Positions 20,935 to 32,140 of a stretch of 64,000 nucleotides of DNA are shown piece after piece. Position 1 is the stretch's first letter. Every line of letters begins with the position of its first letter. The DNA is taken from assembly GCA_946811185.2 (NCBI GenBank), contig OX328106.1, positions 7,358,777 to 7,422,776 on the forward strand, read 5' to 3'. Origin of the DNA: Hippopus hippopus (taxonomy: Eukaryota > Mollusca > Bivalvia > Cardiida > Cardiidae). The position numbers were made by a program, and so were the translations under genes. Below the pieces are notes generated by a model. The model saw nothing but the letters and a program-made list of their open reading frames with translations. It did no database searches and was not told where the DNA came from.

Positions 20935-21589
20935 TTCCAAAATATTTTCCTTCCAACAATATAGTAAAAAAATGCTTTTTTCATCATTTTGAGAGACGGA
21001 CAATCAAAAGAAAGATGGCGGCGTGCTTGCTAGAACCAAGGCAAGGGTTTAATAAAGAACAAATATACTGGGATGCCAGAATGATTTCCCAAGACGCTGT
21101 TCGTCGGATCGCGAATATGGCGTAGAATTGAGAGATTGATACGAAAATATTGCGAAGTGCGCTTCATAAAAAAGATGCGGGAATCGCTTTTCCACAAACT
21201 GTCAGACTCTATTCCTCATTTGTAAAATACTCAAACAGACCTCATCATGAATTCTACAATAAACGCCTGTCAACCCCAAAAGACTGACTTTGACAGACTC
21301 GGCAATAGAAAGAAAAATGTTGGACCTGTAAGAAAGAATGGTGTCCGCCATTGAGGGCTCTTTGGAAGAAAGATGGACAGTAATTTATCAATATTTATTA
21401 CGGAAGTTTGATTTGTCATCCATTTTCGCGAGTATTTGCGATTCGCAATTTTCTTGCAAGTTGTGTGGCAGAGCTTTCATTATGACTGAAAAGTGCCCTG
21501 TTACTTATTCAAAGGCTTAATTTACTCAATTACATTACTCAAAAAATTGAAAATAGCCAAAGGCTCTGAAAGAGCACTGCAAGCAATAA

Positions 21590-21680
21590 AAAATATATGG
21601 ATAGGTACTACACAGGTCGTCGTGATATGACGGAAACAATGTTAAAAATTTCATTAAGCACCATAAAAACATTGAAACAT
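21590..21680 (+). mobile_element. SINE tail fragment, diverged
   Basis: ATGGATAGGTACTACACAGG followed by GTCGTCGTGATATGACGG matches the SINE 3' section with many changes. Confidence 0.55.
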
Positions 21681-21789
21681 CTAGAAATCGAGAACTAATT
21701 GCAAAGTCTTCATAAAGTCGTTGCTATGTGTTAAATCTAAACGTAGAGTTTCACAGACACTTCAACATCTATAACAATTGTTGTTACGT

Positions 21790-21915
21790 ATCTGTTTGGT
21801 GCTTTAATCCCGTTCCAAACATAGTTTCAGTCTTTTCACGGCGGTCAGTGCACCCATCATAGATTTTTTGGGGTTTTGTTTTAACTGGCAGTGTACTCAA
21901 GACTCCTTTAAAGAG
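21790..21915 (-). mobile_element. SINE fragment, diverged, minus orientation
   Basis: TTTCAGTCTTTTCACGGCGG and GTCAGTGCACCCATCATAGA match the inverted SINE tail. It faces the fragment at 21590 on the opposite strand. Confidence 0.5.
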
Positions 21916-22015
21916 TTTTGCCAAAAAATTATTTAACTCTTTATAACCTGAAATATAAATTGCGACATGCAACTCTGAAAACATTGTAGAAAAAAAAAAT
22001 AGTCGATTAAAAATC

Positions 22016-23145
22016 TATGAAAGATCTTTAAATATATGGCTCAGAAGCATATTGAGACAGAAAGATCGTAAAACATATGACACAGAAAGATCTTATAATA
22101 TATCTAGACAGAAAGATCTTATAATATATCTAGACAGAAAGAACTTTAAACATGTTAAGACGGAAGAAAAATCTTAAAACATATGACCCGGAAAGATCTT
22201 GAAAGATATTGAGACGGAAGAAAAACCTTAAAACATATTACCCAGAAAGATCTTGAAACATATTGAGACAAAGAGATTTTAAACACATTGATACAGTAAG
22301 ATCTTCAAACGAATGATACAGAAAGATCTCGAGCTTATGAACAAAACAAAAAAAACCACACATTTTTTAACATATTGACACAGAAAGATCTTAAAATATT
22401 TTAAGATAAACAGAAAGGTCTTAAAACATTTTGAGATAGAAAAATCTTATAATATTTGACACAGAAAGTCTTAAAACATATCGAGAAAGAAAGATTTTAA
22501 AACATATTGAGACAGTAAGATCTTAAAACAAATGACACAGAAAAATCTCAAGCGTACGAACTGAAAGATCTTCAGACATATTGAGACAGAAAGATCTTAA
22601 AATATATTACGACAGAGAGATCTTAAGAATATAAAGACAGAGAGATATCAAAACATGCTGAGACGGAATAAATCACATTGAGACAGAAAGGTCTTTAAAC
22701 ATATTGAGACAGAATAATCTTAAAAAGTTTTGAGACAAAAAGATCTTAAAACGTATTGAGACAGAATGATCTAATAGATATAGCATACTGAGACAGAATA
22801 ATCTTAAAACATTTTGAGACAAAAAAGATCTTAAAACGTATTGAGACAGAATGATCTTTAAACATTTAGACAGAAAGATCTCAAAACATATTGACCCAGA
22901 AAGATCTTAAAACAAATTGACCCAGAAAGATGTTAAAATATATTGACTCAGAAAGATCCTAAAACAAATTGACTCAGAAAGATCTTAAAACATATTGACA
23001 TAGAGAGATCTTTTAATATATTACCCAGAAAGCTCTTAAATCATATTGACACGGAAAGATCTTAAAACACATTGACTCAGAAAGATCTTAAAACATACTG
23101 CTTCAGAATGATCTCAAAACATTTTGACCCAGAAAGAACTTCCTC
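22016..23145 (+). repeat. Minisatellite, about 26-bp unit, roughly 40 copies
   Basis: The typical unit is GACAGAAAGATCTTAAAACA followed by TATATT. Units vary at several positions and some are 22-28 bp, so the array is old. Most carry the palindrome AGATCT. No coding frame crosses it. Confidence 0.93.
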
Positions 23146-23443
23146 AACACGTGTCATTTAGCCACAATATTTTCAAAAGTGGATTGCCGCCGGACCCGAT
23201 AATTCGAATTCAAGAACTCATGAGTTAAAAGTTTTCAACCGAAAGCTGTCTCCTGTTCACGATTTATCACAAGAGAGAACCCCGTACAACCCAGGGGCCA
23301 AAAGTCACGCCAATGTTAACAAATTTTAGGAAGAAGGCGGACCCGCTTCGACAGACGATGTAACAAATTTCTAGCAGACGACACTCCGAAAACTGACACA
23401 CCGGAAAGACAAGGGCGGGATGATATGTCTGCGTATCAGCACG

Positions 23444-23683
23444 TTTAACTCTTTACCAGAAAACGAAATTTTAGATTCGTCCATATTGTATGCACTGACA
23501 GAGGATTTGCGAACAACGAAATTCAAAGTGGCTAAGACGGTGAGATTGATTTCGAAAAGGTTGAAAACATTGTGGGAAAAAGGAGAAAATGCTGCTTGCC
23601 AGCATTTTCTCCTTTTCCCACGATGTTTTCAAAAGCATTCTTTCTCGGATCGTTAAACACGGTATCGTTAAGAAAGGGTTAAA
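23444..23683 (-). mobile_element. Complete family A MITE, minus orientation
   Basis: TTAACTCTTTACCAGAAAAC at the left is the inverted right end; AAGAAAGGGTTAA at the right is the inverted left end. Hairpin loop is GCTGCTTGCCAGC. Confidence 0.88.
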
Positions 23684-24087
23684 CCAAGTTTATCCCCCTC
23701 GTTCGGCTACCGTCAACACGATTATCAACATACCAAATAATCGGCGCTTTGGTGGAATGTGTTTCAAGGGAAGTAACTTTGCTTGACACGAAGTTAAAAC
23801 TGAATTTAAATTTTTTAAATTCTTGATTTTTTTTTTGATTGAGGCCAAGTTATTTATGTATTTGTGTTTGTATGTATGCTTGTATTTTTTTCTTTCTTGA
23901 AGGCCTCAGCATGTACATGTATAAGTAATTATTGCTACTCACGTGACGTTTCGTCGTTTTCAGCTCATGCAAATCACATGTATATGTATCATCACTGATA
24001 CAGTTTTTCTGCAAATGTGAACAAAATGGATTTTGACCTGCTTCTTCAATCAATGAAATCTTGATTTAAAAATTAAAGCCGTGGAAA

Positions 24088-24170
24088 AAGAACTCTCTCA
24101 TTGGTCTGCATGGATAGGCATTGCCGTTGTGGTATTACTGAAATATCATTGAAGAACATTTTTCGTAAAA
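24088..24170 (+). mobile_element. SINE tail fragment
   Basis: TGCATGGATAGGCATTGCCG and GTGGTATTACTGAAATATC resemble the SINE 3' end, much decayed. Confidence 0.5.
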
Positions 24171-24194
24171 TAGCCGTCATCATAACTGTATAAA

Positions 24195-24375
24195 TTTGGC
24201 GTGTCTCATTGGTAAAGATGTTAGATTAGTAATTGTGGGGTCCCGAGTTCGGTCCATGTCCGAGGCACCGTGCTATTCGTGGGAGTGTCCATGGGCAAGA
24301 CACCTGAGAGCTTAGGCCCGGAACTATTGAAGCCAAAATAACACAAGTAAAGGTAGAGCGGTTGCCGTGAGGTTA
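24195..24375 (+). mobile_element. Possible second tRNA-headed SINE
   Basis: TCTCATTGGTAAAGATGTTA and then GAGTTCGGTCC have the spacing of pol III A and B boxes, and GGCGTG...TCCGAGGC could be a weak acceptor stem. The following CCATGGGCAAGACACCTGAG is unlike the main SINE body. Confidence 0.45.
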
Positions 24376-24439
24376 AAAGATGGTAAAAAAGGACAATGGA
24401 CAATCAATCGATCGATCAATCAAACAATCAATCGACTTT

Positions 24440-24492
24440 CCAACCAACCAACCAACCAACCAACCAGCAAACCAGCCAGCCAGCCAGCCAGT
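24440..24492 (+). repeat. CCAA/CCAG tetranucleotide repeat
   Basis: About six CCAA units followed by five CCAG units. Confidence 0.9.
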
Positions 24493-24854
24493 CGGCCAAC
24501 GAAAACAATGTAACAAATTGAAACAAAAGGACCCTCCCCCTCCTCTAAAATATAAAAGCTCTTTCCGTATCTCGTAGACTGTGAAAAAAGCCTAAAGCGG
24601 GTCAAGTTTAAGTGTTTAAAAATCGCCGGCAATCAAATCTAGCCGGCGTCAAAAGCATCATGAAGTATCCACTCAATCATTCCACTAAAACGAGAGTTAA
24701 AAGTCGATTTATTCTTATTTATCGCCCCTCTATTATTTTTATTGTTCGACGGGAACATCAATAAACTTGGGCCAAAAGGTTTTCGTGCGGAAACAATAAT
24801 GTATTTCTTGTAAGTGTCGCGACAAAGGCAACTTTTTTTTGTGCCTTGCTACAA

Positions 24855-24935
24855 ATTTATTTTGAAAACATTGTGGCGAAAGGAAAAGTTGCTCGTACCG
24901 AGCAATTTCTCCTTTTGCCACAATATTTTAGCATA
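24855..24935. repeat. Family A hairpin, ATTGCTCG loop type
   Basis: AACATTGTGGCGAAAGGAAA and CTCCTTTTGCCACAATATT are the arms, with loop GCTCGTACCGAGC. It closely resembles the hairpin at 1258. Confidence 0.75.
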
Positions 24936-25247
24936 CATTCGTACACTTTCCTTTAAATTGTTCATTCATTTTTCTTAAATTCTTAATGTCCTCTGCTGCA
25001 AATCTGATTCAGAAACTAGTGATTTATCTAGGACGTCGCTAGTATTGCTGATGCAGACCGTCGATATGAAATGCTGTAAGTTTGGAAAACATTGCCGGAA
25101 AGAGAAGAAATATCTCAAACAAAATAACAACAAGGAACATTATAAATGTATACATTTTTCCCTTCAACAAATGCACACGTAACAATGGAAGAAAGTTCTG
25201 GATTTTTTACATCCGAATTGCAATCGAAAAGCGTCGATAAATACTTA

Positions 25248-26105
25248 TTTCATACTTTTCGGTAGTGTATCGAGAAATAATGGTGGAATATGGTTTGATA
25301 TTTCATGGTTACGACCAGTGAAAAATACCGATTTCATATTTTCTAACCATTATCTTCCGCTAGATGACATTCTACAAATACACATCTATCTAATTTGGGC
25401 ATTCTGGGTACAGAAGCGGACTAATTTTTCAAAACGACAACCGTTACTTTGAATTTCAAAATGAAATAAACGTTTACTCCATAACACGCCACCTGGTGCG
25501 ATTCATTCAGTTATGATCAGCTAGCAGGTAACCTATGCATCGGCCATTTATTAAAAGAGTCCCTACAGGCTTGAGTATAGCTTCGGTATAAGCCCTACTT
25601 TTTCCCAAGTATCCGGGGATGGGTGATGCGTCATATCAGGCAGGTCGAATCTTCGAAGAATATGACATGTGCAGACAACGATTTTCTAACTCTTCAATTG
25701 AAGGCGGAAACAGTAGTTCCCGCGCACTAGTTACCTAGGTAAACAGCGCGTGGAATTCAACCAGAGGTAAATATGACGTAATTTACCCGCATTTACCCTA
25801 CATTTCTCGCGCTTTATGTAATATTGTAATGTGTTCTTAGATTGGGGGGGGGGGGTGCACCACGGGAAATTACCGAAAACAACTATACTGGACTTTTACG
25901 AAAGTCCCAACAAAAAAAGGGGTTAAAAGCATGAAATAAACAGAATATTAAAAAAGTTCAAAATTTATTTTAGCGAGTGAACATCATCGGTAATATTTTC
26001 ACGAGTGGCGCAGCAGCCACTCGTGAAAATATTACTGATGATGTTCTCTCGATGAAATAAATTTCGATCTTTCACCGAAAAAAAAACCCCAAATATCCTC
26101 TTTTA
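25248..26105. mobile_element. Composite repeat, copy 2, with an internal insertion
   Basis: It aligns with 12297-12803: TTATTTCATACTTTTCGGTA, GGTTACGACCAGTGAAAAA, TTCCCGCGCACTAGTTACCT, then AAAAGCATGAAATAAACAGA and the hairpin around TAATATTTTCACGAGTGG. It differs by 333 bp inserted at 25348-25680. Confidence 0.78.
25348..25690. mobile_element. 333-bp insertion flanked by a 10-bp duplication
   Basis: ATTTTCTAAC occurs at 25338-25347 and again at 25681-25690, and the DNA between is missing in the other copy of the host element. I did not recognise the insert: no inverted ends, no tRNA head, no A tail. Confidence 0.7.
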
Positions 26106-26342
26106 AATAGTTATTTCCAGAACTCATATTTTCAGTTATTTTCTGCCTATATCTACGTGATAAGAAATCGATAAAGTCCATCACTGAATGATTCCAGACG
26201 TAGCTTTCAGCTTCTCTGTCCCAAAAGCCATTTCATTTTACACATCATAAACAAATGTGAACACATTGAAATCAAAGTGACAATTTGTCCTATTGCCTCA
26301 GTATTTTTCTTCCATGTTTCATGTTCAGATTTTTTGTAAGTT

Positions 26343-26572
26343 TTAATCCTTTACCATACAATCCCGAGTTTTAACGACCCCGAGGAAGAAGCCTTTTGAA
26401 AACATTGTCGAAAAAGGAGAAAATGCTGGTAACCAGCATTTTCTCCTTTTCCAACAATGTTTTTCTATCCCATCAAATACAAATTCCATCAATTGAACAA
26501 CATAAAAATTGTCGTTGGAAATGGTTTAAGTTTGGACAGGTCTAAGAATTTGTTGTGGGGTGAAGAGTTTAA
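26343..26572 (+). mobile_element. Complete family A MITE
   Basis: TTAATCCTTTACCATACAAT to GGGGTGAAGAGTTTAA. The hairpin arms match almost fully around loop CTGGTAACCAG. Confidence 0.9.
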
Positions 26573-26662
26573 AATCGATTCATTGACTTAAAAGAGCTTC
26601 AAGAGTTACTGTACAAGACTCGGTTTATTTCAATTTAAATTAATTGATTTGACATCGACTGT

Positions 26663-26806
26663 CAATCCTTTATCACACAGTCCGGACTTTCACCCACCCT
26701 GAAACAAAAGGCATTTGAAAACATTGTGGGAAAATCAGAAAATGCTGGCAACCAGCATGTTCTCCTTTTCACACAATGATTTCAATCCTTGCAAAACACT
26801 CAGAAA
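26663..26806 (+). mobile_element. Family A MITE, 3'-truncated
   Basis: CAATCCTTTATCACACAGTC starts it. It stops shortly after the hairpin, just before another A copy begins at 26815. Confidence 0.78.
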
Positions 26807-26814
26807 ACCCAGAA

Positions 26815-27346
26815 GCCTTTAACACACAATCCCAAATTTTAAAGATTTGATGGAGGAGTCTTTTTAAGACATTGAATGATTGATTGCATGGTGTTTAACG
26901 CCGTTTTCAACATTATTTCAATTATATTTCGGCGGCCAGTGCACCTATCCATACTTTCCTAGATTTTCTTTTACCAGTGCTCCCCACAATAGTCTTTCCA
27001 AGCCATTGGCAGCTTTCCCACATAGCCATCGGTGAAACAATGGTCAGCTGTGAGAGAAGAATGAATCCTGTCGCAATGACTATCATCAATTTTCGGAAAG
27101 AAATTGGCCGAGCCGGTGATCGAACCAGCGACCCCCTGTTCTGAAGTCCTGTACTCTACCGACTGAGCTACCGGGGCTCGGCTTTTAAAATCATTGTGGG
27201 AAAAGAAGAAAATACTCTCCTTTTCCTATAATGTTTTCTACCCTTCAAAATTAAAATTTCAATATTTGAGTCTCATTTAATTTGTTGCCTGCAAGTGCTT
27301 TTAATTTGGAGAAGCCAAAAATTTTGTCGTTTGGAAAAAAAATTAA
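26815..27346 (+). mobile_element. Family A MITE split by the SINE at 26875-27181
   Basis: The left part is 26815-26874 (CCTTTAACACACAATCCC). The right part is 27182-27346, ending at the TTAA of 27343-27346. The hairpin in the right part has lost its loop (AAAATACTCTCCTTTTCC). Confidence 0.88.
26875..27181 (-). mobile_element. Full-length SINE inserted inside a family A MITE
   Basis: The GATT-rich tail lies at 26875-26884 and the tRNA-like head at about 27106-27181. The two MITE halves continue on either side. The MITE segment TTTTTAAGACATTG at 26861-26874 is repeated in altered form as CTTTTAAAATCATTG at 27182-27196, which is a target-site duplication of about 15 bp. Confidence 0.93.
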
Positions 27347-27545
27347 GCCTTTACCAAAAAAATCTCGAATTTTAACGATCCAATGGAGGAGGGTTTTGAA
27401 AATACTGTTGGAAAAGGAGAAAATGCTAATAACCATTCCAAACACAAATTTCATTCTTTGAGTCTTATTCAATTTATCGTCTGCAATTGCTTTAGTTTCA
27501 GACAAGTTTAATATTGTGTCGTTCAGTAAAGAAATAAAACGTTAA
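27343..27545 (+). mobile_element. Family A MITE sharing its TTAA with the preceding copy
   Basis: It starts at the same TTAA (27343-27346) that ends the split copy and finishes GTCGTTCAGTAAAGAAATAA with TTAA at 27542-27545. The right arm of the hairpin is deleted. Confidence 0.8.
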
Positions 27546-27991
27546 AGACTCAAACTATCCCATGATCCTCTTTTTTGTGACGCGGGGGATTTTTATTGTT
27601 GTCTGAACCTCAATTCATTTTCAAAAGGCGATAATCCTTAAACAGTTGGGTTTGCGGATATAAAGCACGAAAACGAGGTCTATAAATATCATTAAACGAC
27701 ATAATATTTTTTGAAAGTCAATTCAAATCACGGAGCCACTCCAAGTTCGCATATTTCCGCGCGGACTCTTGGTTTCCAGGTGCAGGCGCCATGTTCCCTC
27801 CGTCACGTGACACTGAAATAGACATTTCAACTTGTCAGCGTTGAAATCGGTGGCAGACGAAATTCGTTGCAGACCGGATGAAGACGTCAAATTTGTCATT
27901 GAAAGGAGATTGACAAATCGTGACCTTGGACACAAAGACACAGCCTAAAGTTTTTGGGAGCCAGGACAAAATAAGCCGTACGCATCTGGCA

Positions 27992-28222
27992 GTTATTCCT
28001 TTACGAAACCATCTCACTGATTTAAAGACCCTGAGGAAGACGTCTTTTGAAAACATTGAGGGAAAAGGAGAAAATGCTGGTAGCCAGCATTTTCTCCTTT
28101 TCCCACAATATTTTTTGTCCTTTCAGATACAAATTCCATCATTTGAGCCACATATGATTTGTTTTTGTTTGCGAATTCTGTCAGGACGGAAAAATCTAAG
28201 ATTTTCTCCCTCGGTAAAAAGA
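27992..28222 (+). mobile_element. Family A MITE
   Basis: TTATTCCTTTACGAAACCAT at the left; TCCCTCGGTAAAAAGA at the right. The hairpin has loop CTGGTAGCCAG and perfect inner arms. Confidence 0.85.
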
Positions 28223-28324
28223 TATTTTTTTTTTACTGTACAAGCTGGTTTTAGAACCTAACAGAATAGGAACATGTATAAGTACCAAACGGGAGGATTT
28301 TAAGAGAACAAAGTAAAAAAAAAA

Positions 28325-28390
28325 GACTCTTTTAAATATCAGGGAAAATATTACGGGCAAAGGAGCAATTGCTCCGTTTCCCATATTGAT
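28325..28390. repeat. Family A-like short hairpin
   Basis: GGGCAAAGGAGCAATTGCTC pairs with CCGTTTCCC imperfectly; only the core is left. Confidence 0.45.
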
Positions 28391-28675
28391 TTAACACCAT
28401 AATTGGCAATGGTAATTGTCCGATAATGTATAGAGCTATACTTAACTTGGATCCATGTTGGATTTTTAAACATTCAATTAAAGCCATTTGCAGCCTTTTA
28501 ATGATTTTTCGTGTGATCTGTCAAAAATGTTACTTAAACTGAAATTAAATGTTACTTGAATTTGTTCTATGGTTTATACAGATTGACTAAAAACATTGAG
28601 AATAAAGATCAAGCTGTAAAGAAGAAAATAATGGTTTCTAAACGATCTAATGTTGTTTTACAAAGTTTACATAGA

Positions 28676-28846
28676 TGGCCTTTGAAAACATTGGGGAAAA
28701 TGCTGGTTATCGGTATTTTCTCCTATTCTCACAATGTTTTCTATCCATTCCAAGACAAAATTCATCATTTGAGCCACATCCGATTTGTCGTCTGCAAACG
28801 CTTTGAATTTGGACAAGCCTAGAATTGTGTCGTCTGGCAAACAGAC
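28676..28846 (+). mobile_element. Family A MITE, 5'-truncated
   Basis: GGCCTTTGAAAACATTGGGG starts it; the left hairpin arm is about 12 bp shorter than usual. It ends TTGTGTCGTCTGGCAAAC. Confidence 0.78.
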
Positions 28847-29362
28847 AAGAGATAAGTGCCAGCAATCAAAGTAATGGTTTTCTGGACACAGGGATTCAAG
28901 CACATTACACAATATAATGGCGTCTATTAACGTTGAAAATTACCACAGCGAGCAGTCGCCAAATCAAACTCTCGTTTAACTCCCGTCTGTGCGAGCTTTG
29001 TTTCGAGATGTTTATTTGGACACCCTTTGATAGATACGTATTGTATTAGACTACATGGGCTATTTACGACATTCTGTAAATAAACAAAACTCGATGTATT
29101 GAAATCCAGACCCGAAAATTGTCAAATGAATTAGCCACGGAGGTTTGTGCTAAGCGTCACTTTTGCATGTTGATCTGGCAATGGTATACATGAGGAAAGT
29201 GCACGTTTTATCATGCATTTTATCTCGGGAAAAAAAAAAAATCTCCCGTGAACGAATTTGAAGCCGATTTATTATTTTCTTTGCAGTATTTTTCAAAGGG
29301 TGTCTTCTGCAAAACTGAAAAAGTCGTCTGCATAGGTTACAAGTGGTGCATGCGTTATTTTC
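28847..29362. other. No feature seen
   Basis: Unassigned DNA before the triplet repeat. Confidence 0.5.
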
Positions 29363-29401
<39 letters not shown>

Positions 29402-29441
29402 CAACAACAACAACAACAACGACGACGACGACGACGACGAA
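29363..29441 (+). repeat. Compound triplet microsatellite
   Basis: A CAG block, then a CAA block, then a CGA block, each of about 7-10 units. The long open frames on both strands here (poly-Leu at 29150-29476, poly-Ala/Thr at 29248-29445) come from the repeat. Confidence 0.92.
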
Positions 29442-29594
29442 TTAATCAGTGCAGGCGACACAAACGTTATATACAAAATTTCCCAAAGAATTCGCGCGTG
29501 ATTTTATTTAAGACCTCTTAGGAAAGAAGCAGTTTCGGCTTTTAACTTCACTTGAAATGAGTGGTACAAAAGTCTGTCTACATTAATAGCCTTT

Positions 29595-29717
29595 GCAGAC
29601 AACAGATTTAATGCCTTTTTAAGAATAGAAAACACGGTGGGAAGAGTAAATGCTGATTACCGGCATTATCTCCTTTTCTCATAATGTTTTCAAAAGCCTT
29701 GTTTCTCAGGTTAATTG
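29595..29717 (-). mobile_element. Family A MITE fragment, minus orientation
   Basis: AATGCTGATTACCGGCATTA is the loop; the right flank GTTTTCAAAAGCCTTGTTTC is the inverted left flank of the family. Confidence 0.7.
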
Positions 29718-29817
29718 ATGGCTCTAGCGGGCGAAGAAGAAACAGTTTTGATTTACAACAATTTACTCCAATACTCTGTTAGTCCATTGGAAGCAATACA
29801 TTTCATACAAAATAAAA

Positions 29818-30070
29818 GAGCAATGTTCTGGCAGAAGGGGGTTTAATGCAATTCTGTGATGCAAGACACCAAGCAAGTCATCACAGTATTATGAATCCAT
29901 ATACCCCATTTTGTATAACAACCGAGGTACACTGGTCCTTTGACAAGCAGAAAAATTACCAAAAGCAAAAGGTCTGGACCCAGGTCAGCCTGCGCGGATT
30001 GCGCAGGCTGACCTGGATCCAAACTTTTTGCAGATGCATTAAGCCCCCTTTTTACAGAACATGGCTGAAA
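29818..30070 (+). mobile_element. Family B MITE
   Basis: CAATGTTCTGGCAGAAGGGG to TTTTACAGAACATGGCTGA; hairpin CCCAGGTCAGCCTGCGCGGA is intact. Confidence 0.88.
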
Positions 30071-30958
30071 TATTTTTTTTCACACGTTTATTGATACCTG
30101 TTACCTATCCAGCTTGTTTGCAATGATGCAACAGGCCAATAGGGCTCTCCTCCATTTGTCTCGATGTTTTCTCTCTTGTCTGCAGGAAAAACGCCAACCA
30201 ATTGTCATTCTTTTTCTGCTCAAGATGGTGTTGGCTCTTCCTCCTTATCTTCTACTTTCTAGAACAGTCGAGCAATTATTGTATTTTGTTTTTGTTAAAG
30301 ATTTAACTCATGAATTTTTCTTCGTTTGTTTTTTATTTTTAAGTTAGTGGTACCATTTGAAATATTCCAGTAAATTCTGTTGTTGTCGTTTCATCTTTGC
30401 CGTTAGGAACTCTCTTTTGAGGAAGGTAAGACATTTGAAGATCTTAGCTCTAATATAAAAAAAGATACTTTCTTTTGTGTCTAAACAAATAAAAGTACGT
30501 TGTATCTACCTGTGCTGTTGTCATTTCTAGCATTTGAAACGTAAAAGTGTACAAAAAAGTGCATCTTACACAAACTCTGAAGCGTTAACGATGAAAAAAA
30601 AGTCAAAAGTTACGTTTCAAAAAGGAAAGCTAATCAAAATTGGCAGTTTTGTCATATAGTTTCCCAATACCGGTCAATGGAAATCAATGGCGCTGACTTA
30701 TTCGTACCAAAATGTCGGCCTATAGAAGCAACATGGCCGAATCACGTGACCAGATTTTACAGCTACAAGAATATCGATTAGGCTGTGTTTTTTTGCAGAT
30801 CAATTTTATAGTTTAATGAAATGATATTACATTTCCATTTATGTTTAAAATATTGTTATTAAACGCTAAGCCGTATGTGATTAGTTGACGTAATGTCGAC
30901 CCATCACATCGAAGGCAAATACTAGATTGGTTTCATCCTTTCAATTCTTTTGACTGGG
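30071..30958. other. No gene seen
   Basis: Frames at 29846 and 30114 are short and featureless, and the first lies over a MITE. Confidence 0.5.
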
Positions 30959-31042
30959 TTAAATGACTTTTGCGGCCGGTGCAGATCAAGATCAGACTAC
31001 ACAGAACGTGCAGTCTGATCTTGATCTACACCGTCCGCTACA
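30959..31042 (+). mobile_element. Family C MITE, 3'-truncated
   Basis: TTAAATGACTTTTGCGGCCG then the core hairpin (ATCAGACTACACAGAACGTG); it ends at ACCGTCCGCTAC. Confidence 0.75.
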
Positions 31043-31265
31043 TTATTCTAATCTGTGATACAAACGCATTTTTCCACCTGCGTTGGTATTGTTTTTCTAA
31101 TCGAACTTAGGCCTACTTTTCCTTTAAAAACACGAATTTTTTCACTAAAGGCAACATCCTTATAACCAGCTTTTTCCCACCATGTTCTGATGTAATTATG
31201 TTTTAAATCTTTGTTGATATTGCTTAAGTTATATAAATCATACATAAATCATACTGGTATTATCC

Positions 31266-31490
31266 ATACTTTGGCAAAAGGGGGCTTAATGTATCTCCGT
31301 ATTGCACTGTACCAAACAACTGATCACGTATTTATGGATCTTTAAAATCCATTTTGTATAACAACTGGCTAAATCTTGAGGTAGAATAGTCCTTGGACTT
31401 GCAGAAAATTGACCAAATTGACCGCGGACTGCACAGGCTGACATGGGTCGATACTTTTTGTAGATCGTTAAACTCGTTTTTCACAGACTG
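31266..31490 (+). mobile_element. Family B MITE with part of the hairpin deleted
   Basis: TACTTTGGCAAAAGGGGGCT starts it; the left hairpin arm is missing (AATTGACCGCGGACTGCACA). Confidence 0.82.
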
Positions 31491-31508
31491 ACATGACTCG
31501 TACATATT

Positions 31509-31793
31509 GCCGAGCCCCGGTAGTGTGCAGGACTTGAGAACAGGGGGTCGTGGGTTCGATCCCTGGCTCGGCCAATTTCTTTCCGGGGATTGATGATAGT
31601 CATTGCGACAGGATTCATTCCTCTCCCACCGCTGAACATGTGGTTATGTGGGAAAGCAGCCAGTGGCTTGGAAAGAAAATTGAGCGAAGTACTGGTTAAA
31701 CAGACTCCAGGAAAGCATGGTTAGGTGCAATGGCCGCCGCGATATAACTGAATTAATGTTGAAAACGGTGTTAAATACCAAACAATCAATCAA
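31509..31793 (+). mobile_element. tRNA-derived SINE with a deletion in the pol III A box
   Basis: The head reads GCCGAGCCCCGGTAGTGTGC, so the CTCAGTCGG part of the A box found in other copies is missing while the B box GGTTCGATCC is intact. Body and CAATCAATCAA tail are complete. Confidence 0.9.
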
Positions 31794-32140
31794 CTCATAT
31801 ACATTTAGTTATATGTAAAACAAACAAACAACAACATTAACAACAAATCATATTATAAGTATATACATATTCATCAGCTTCACCTTTTCTCACAAAGTTT
31901 TCAAAGGGTATCTGTTGCAGACTCCCTAATTTGACAGGGCCCATGTGATGAGGGTTTACGTGAGGTAAGGATTGCCATTTATAGTGATTAGCATTGAGGA
32001 GATTTTAAACGGTTTTGCTTTCGTATATTAATTTGGTTTCTGTGACGCTGTCATCATTTTGTAGTTTTGTGATCTGGGAATAATCCAAAGACGTAATTCA
32101 AATTGCAAGTCGAACGTCATTTTAATGGTATATTATACAT

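Larger units (their letters stand above)
20517..22015. other. Mostly unassigned
   Basis: Apart from the hairpin at 20897 and two SINE scraps, nothing was recognised. Short plus frames at 20907 and 21338 have no domain. Confidence 0.45.

Noticed and set aside
22016..23145. CRISPR-like array
   Set aside because: The units are contiguous, with no unique spacers, and the DNA is from an animal. It is a minisatellite.
29150..29476. 108-codon frame with a long leucine run
   Set aside because: It is the translation of the triplet microsatellite.
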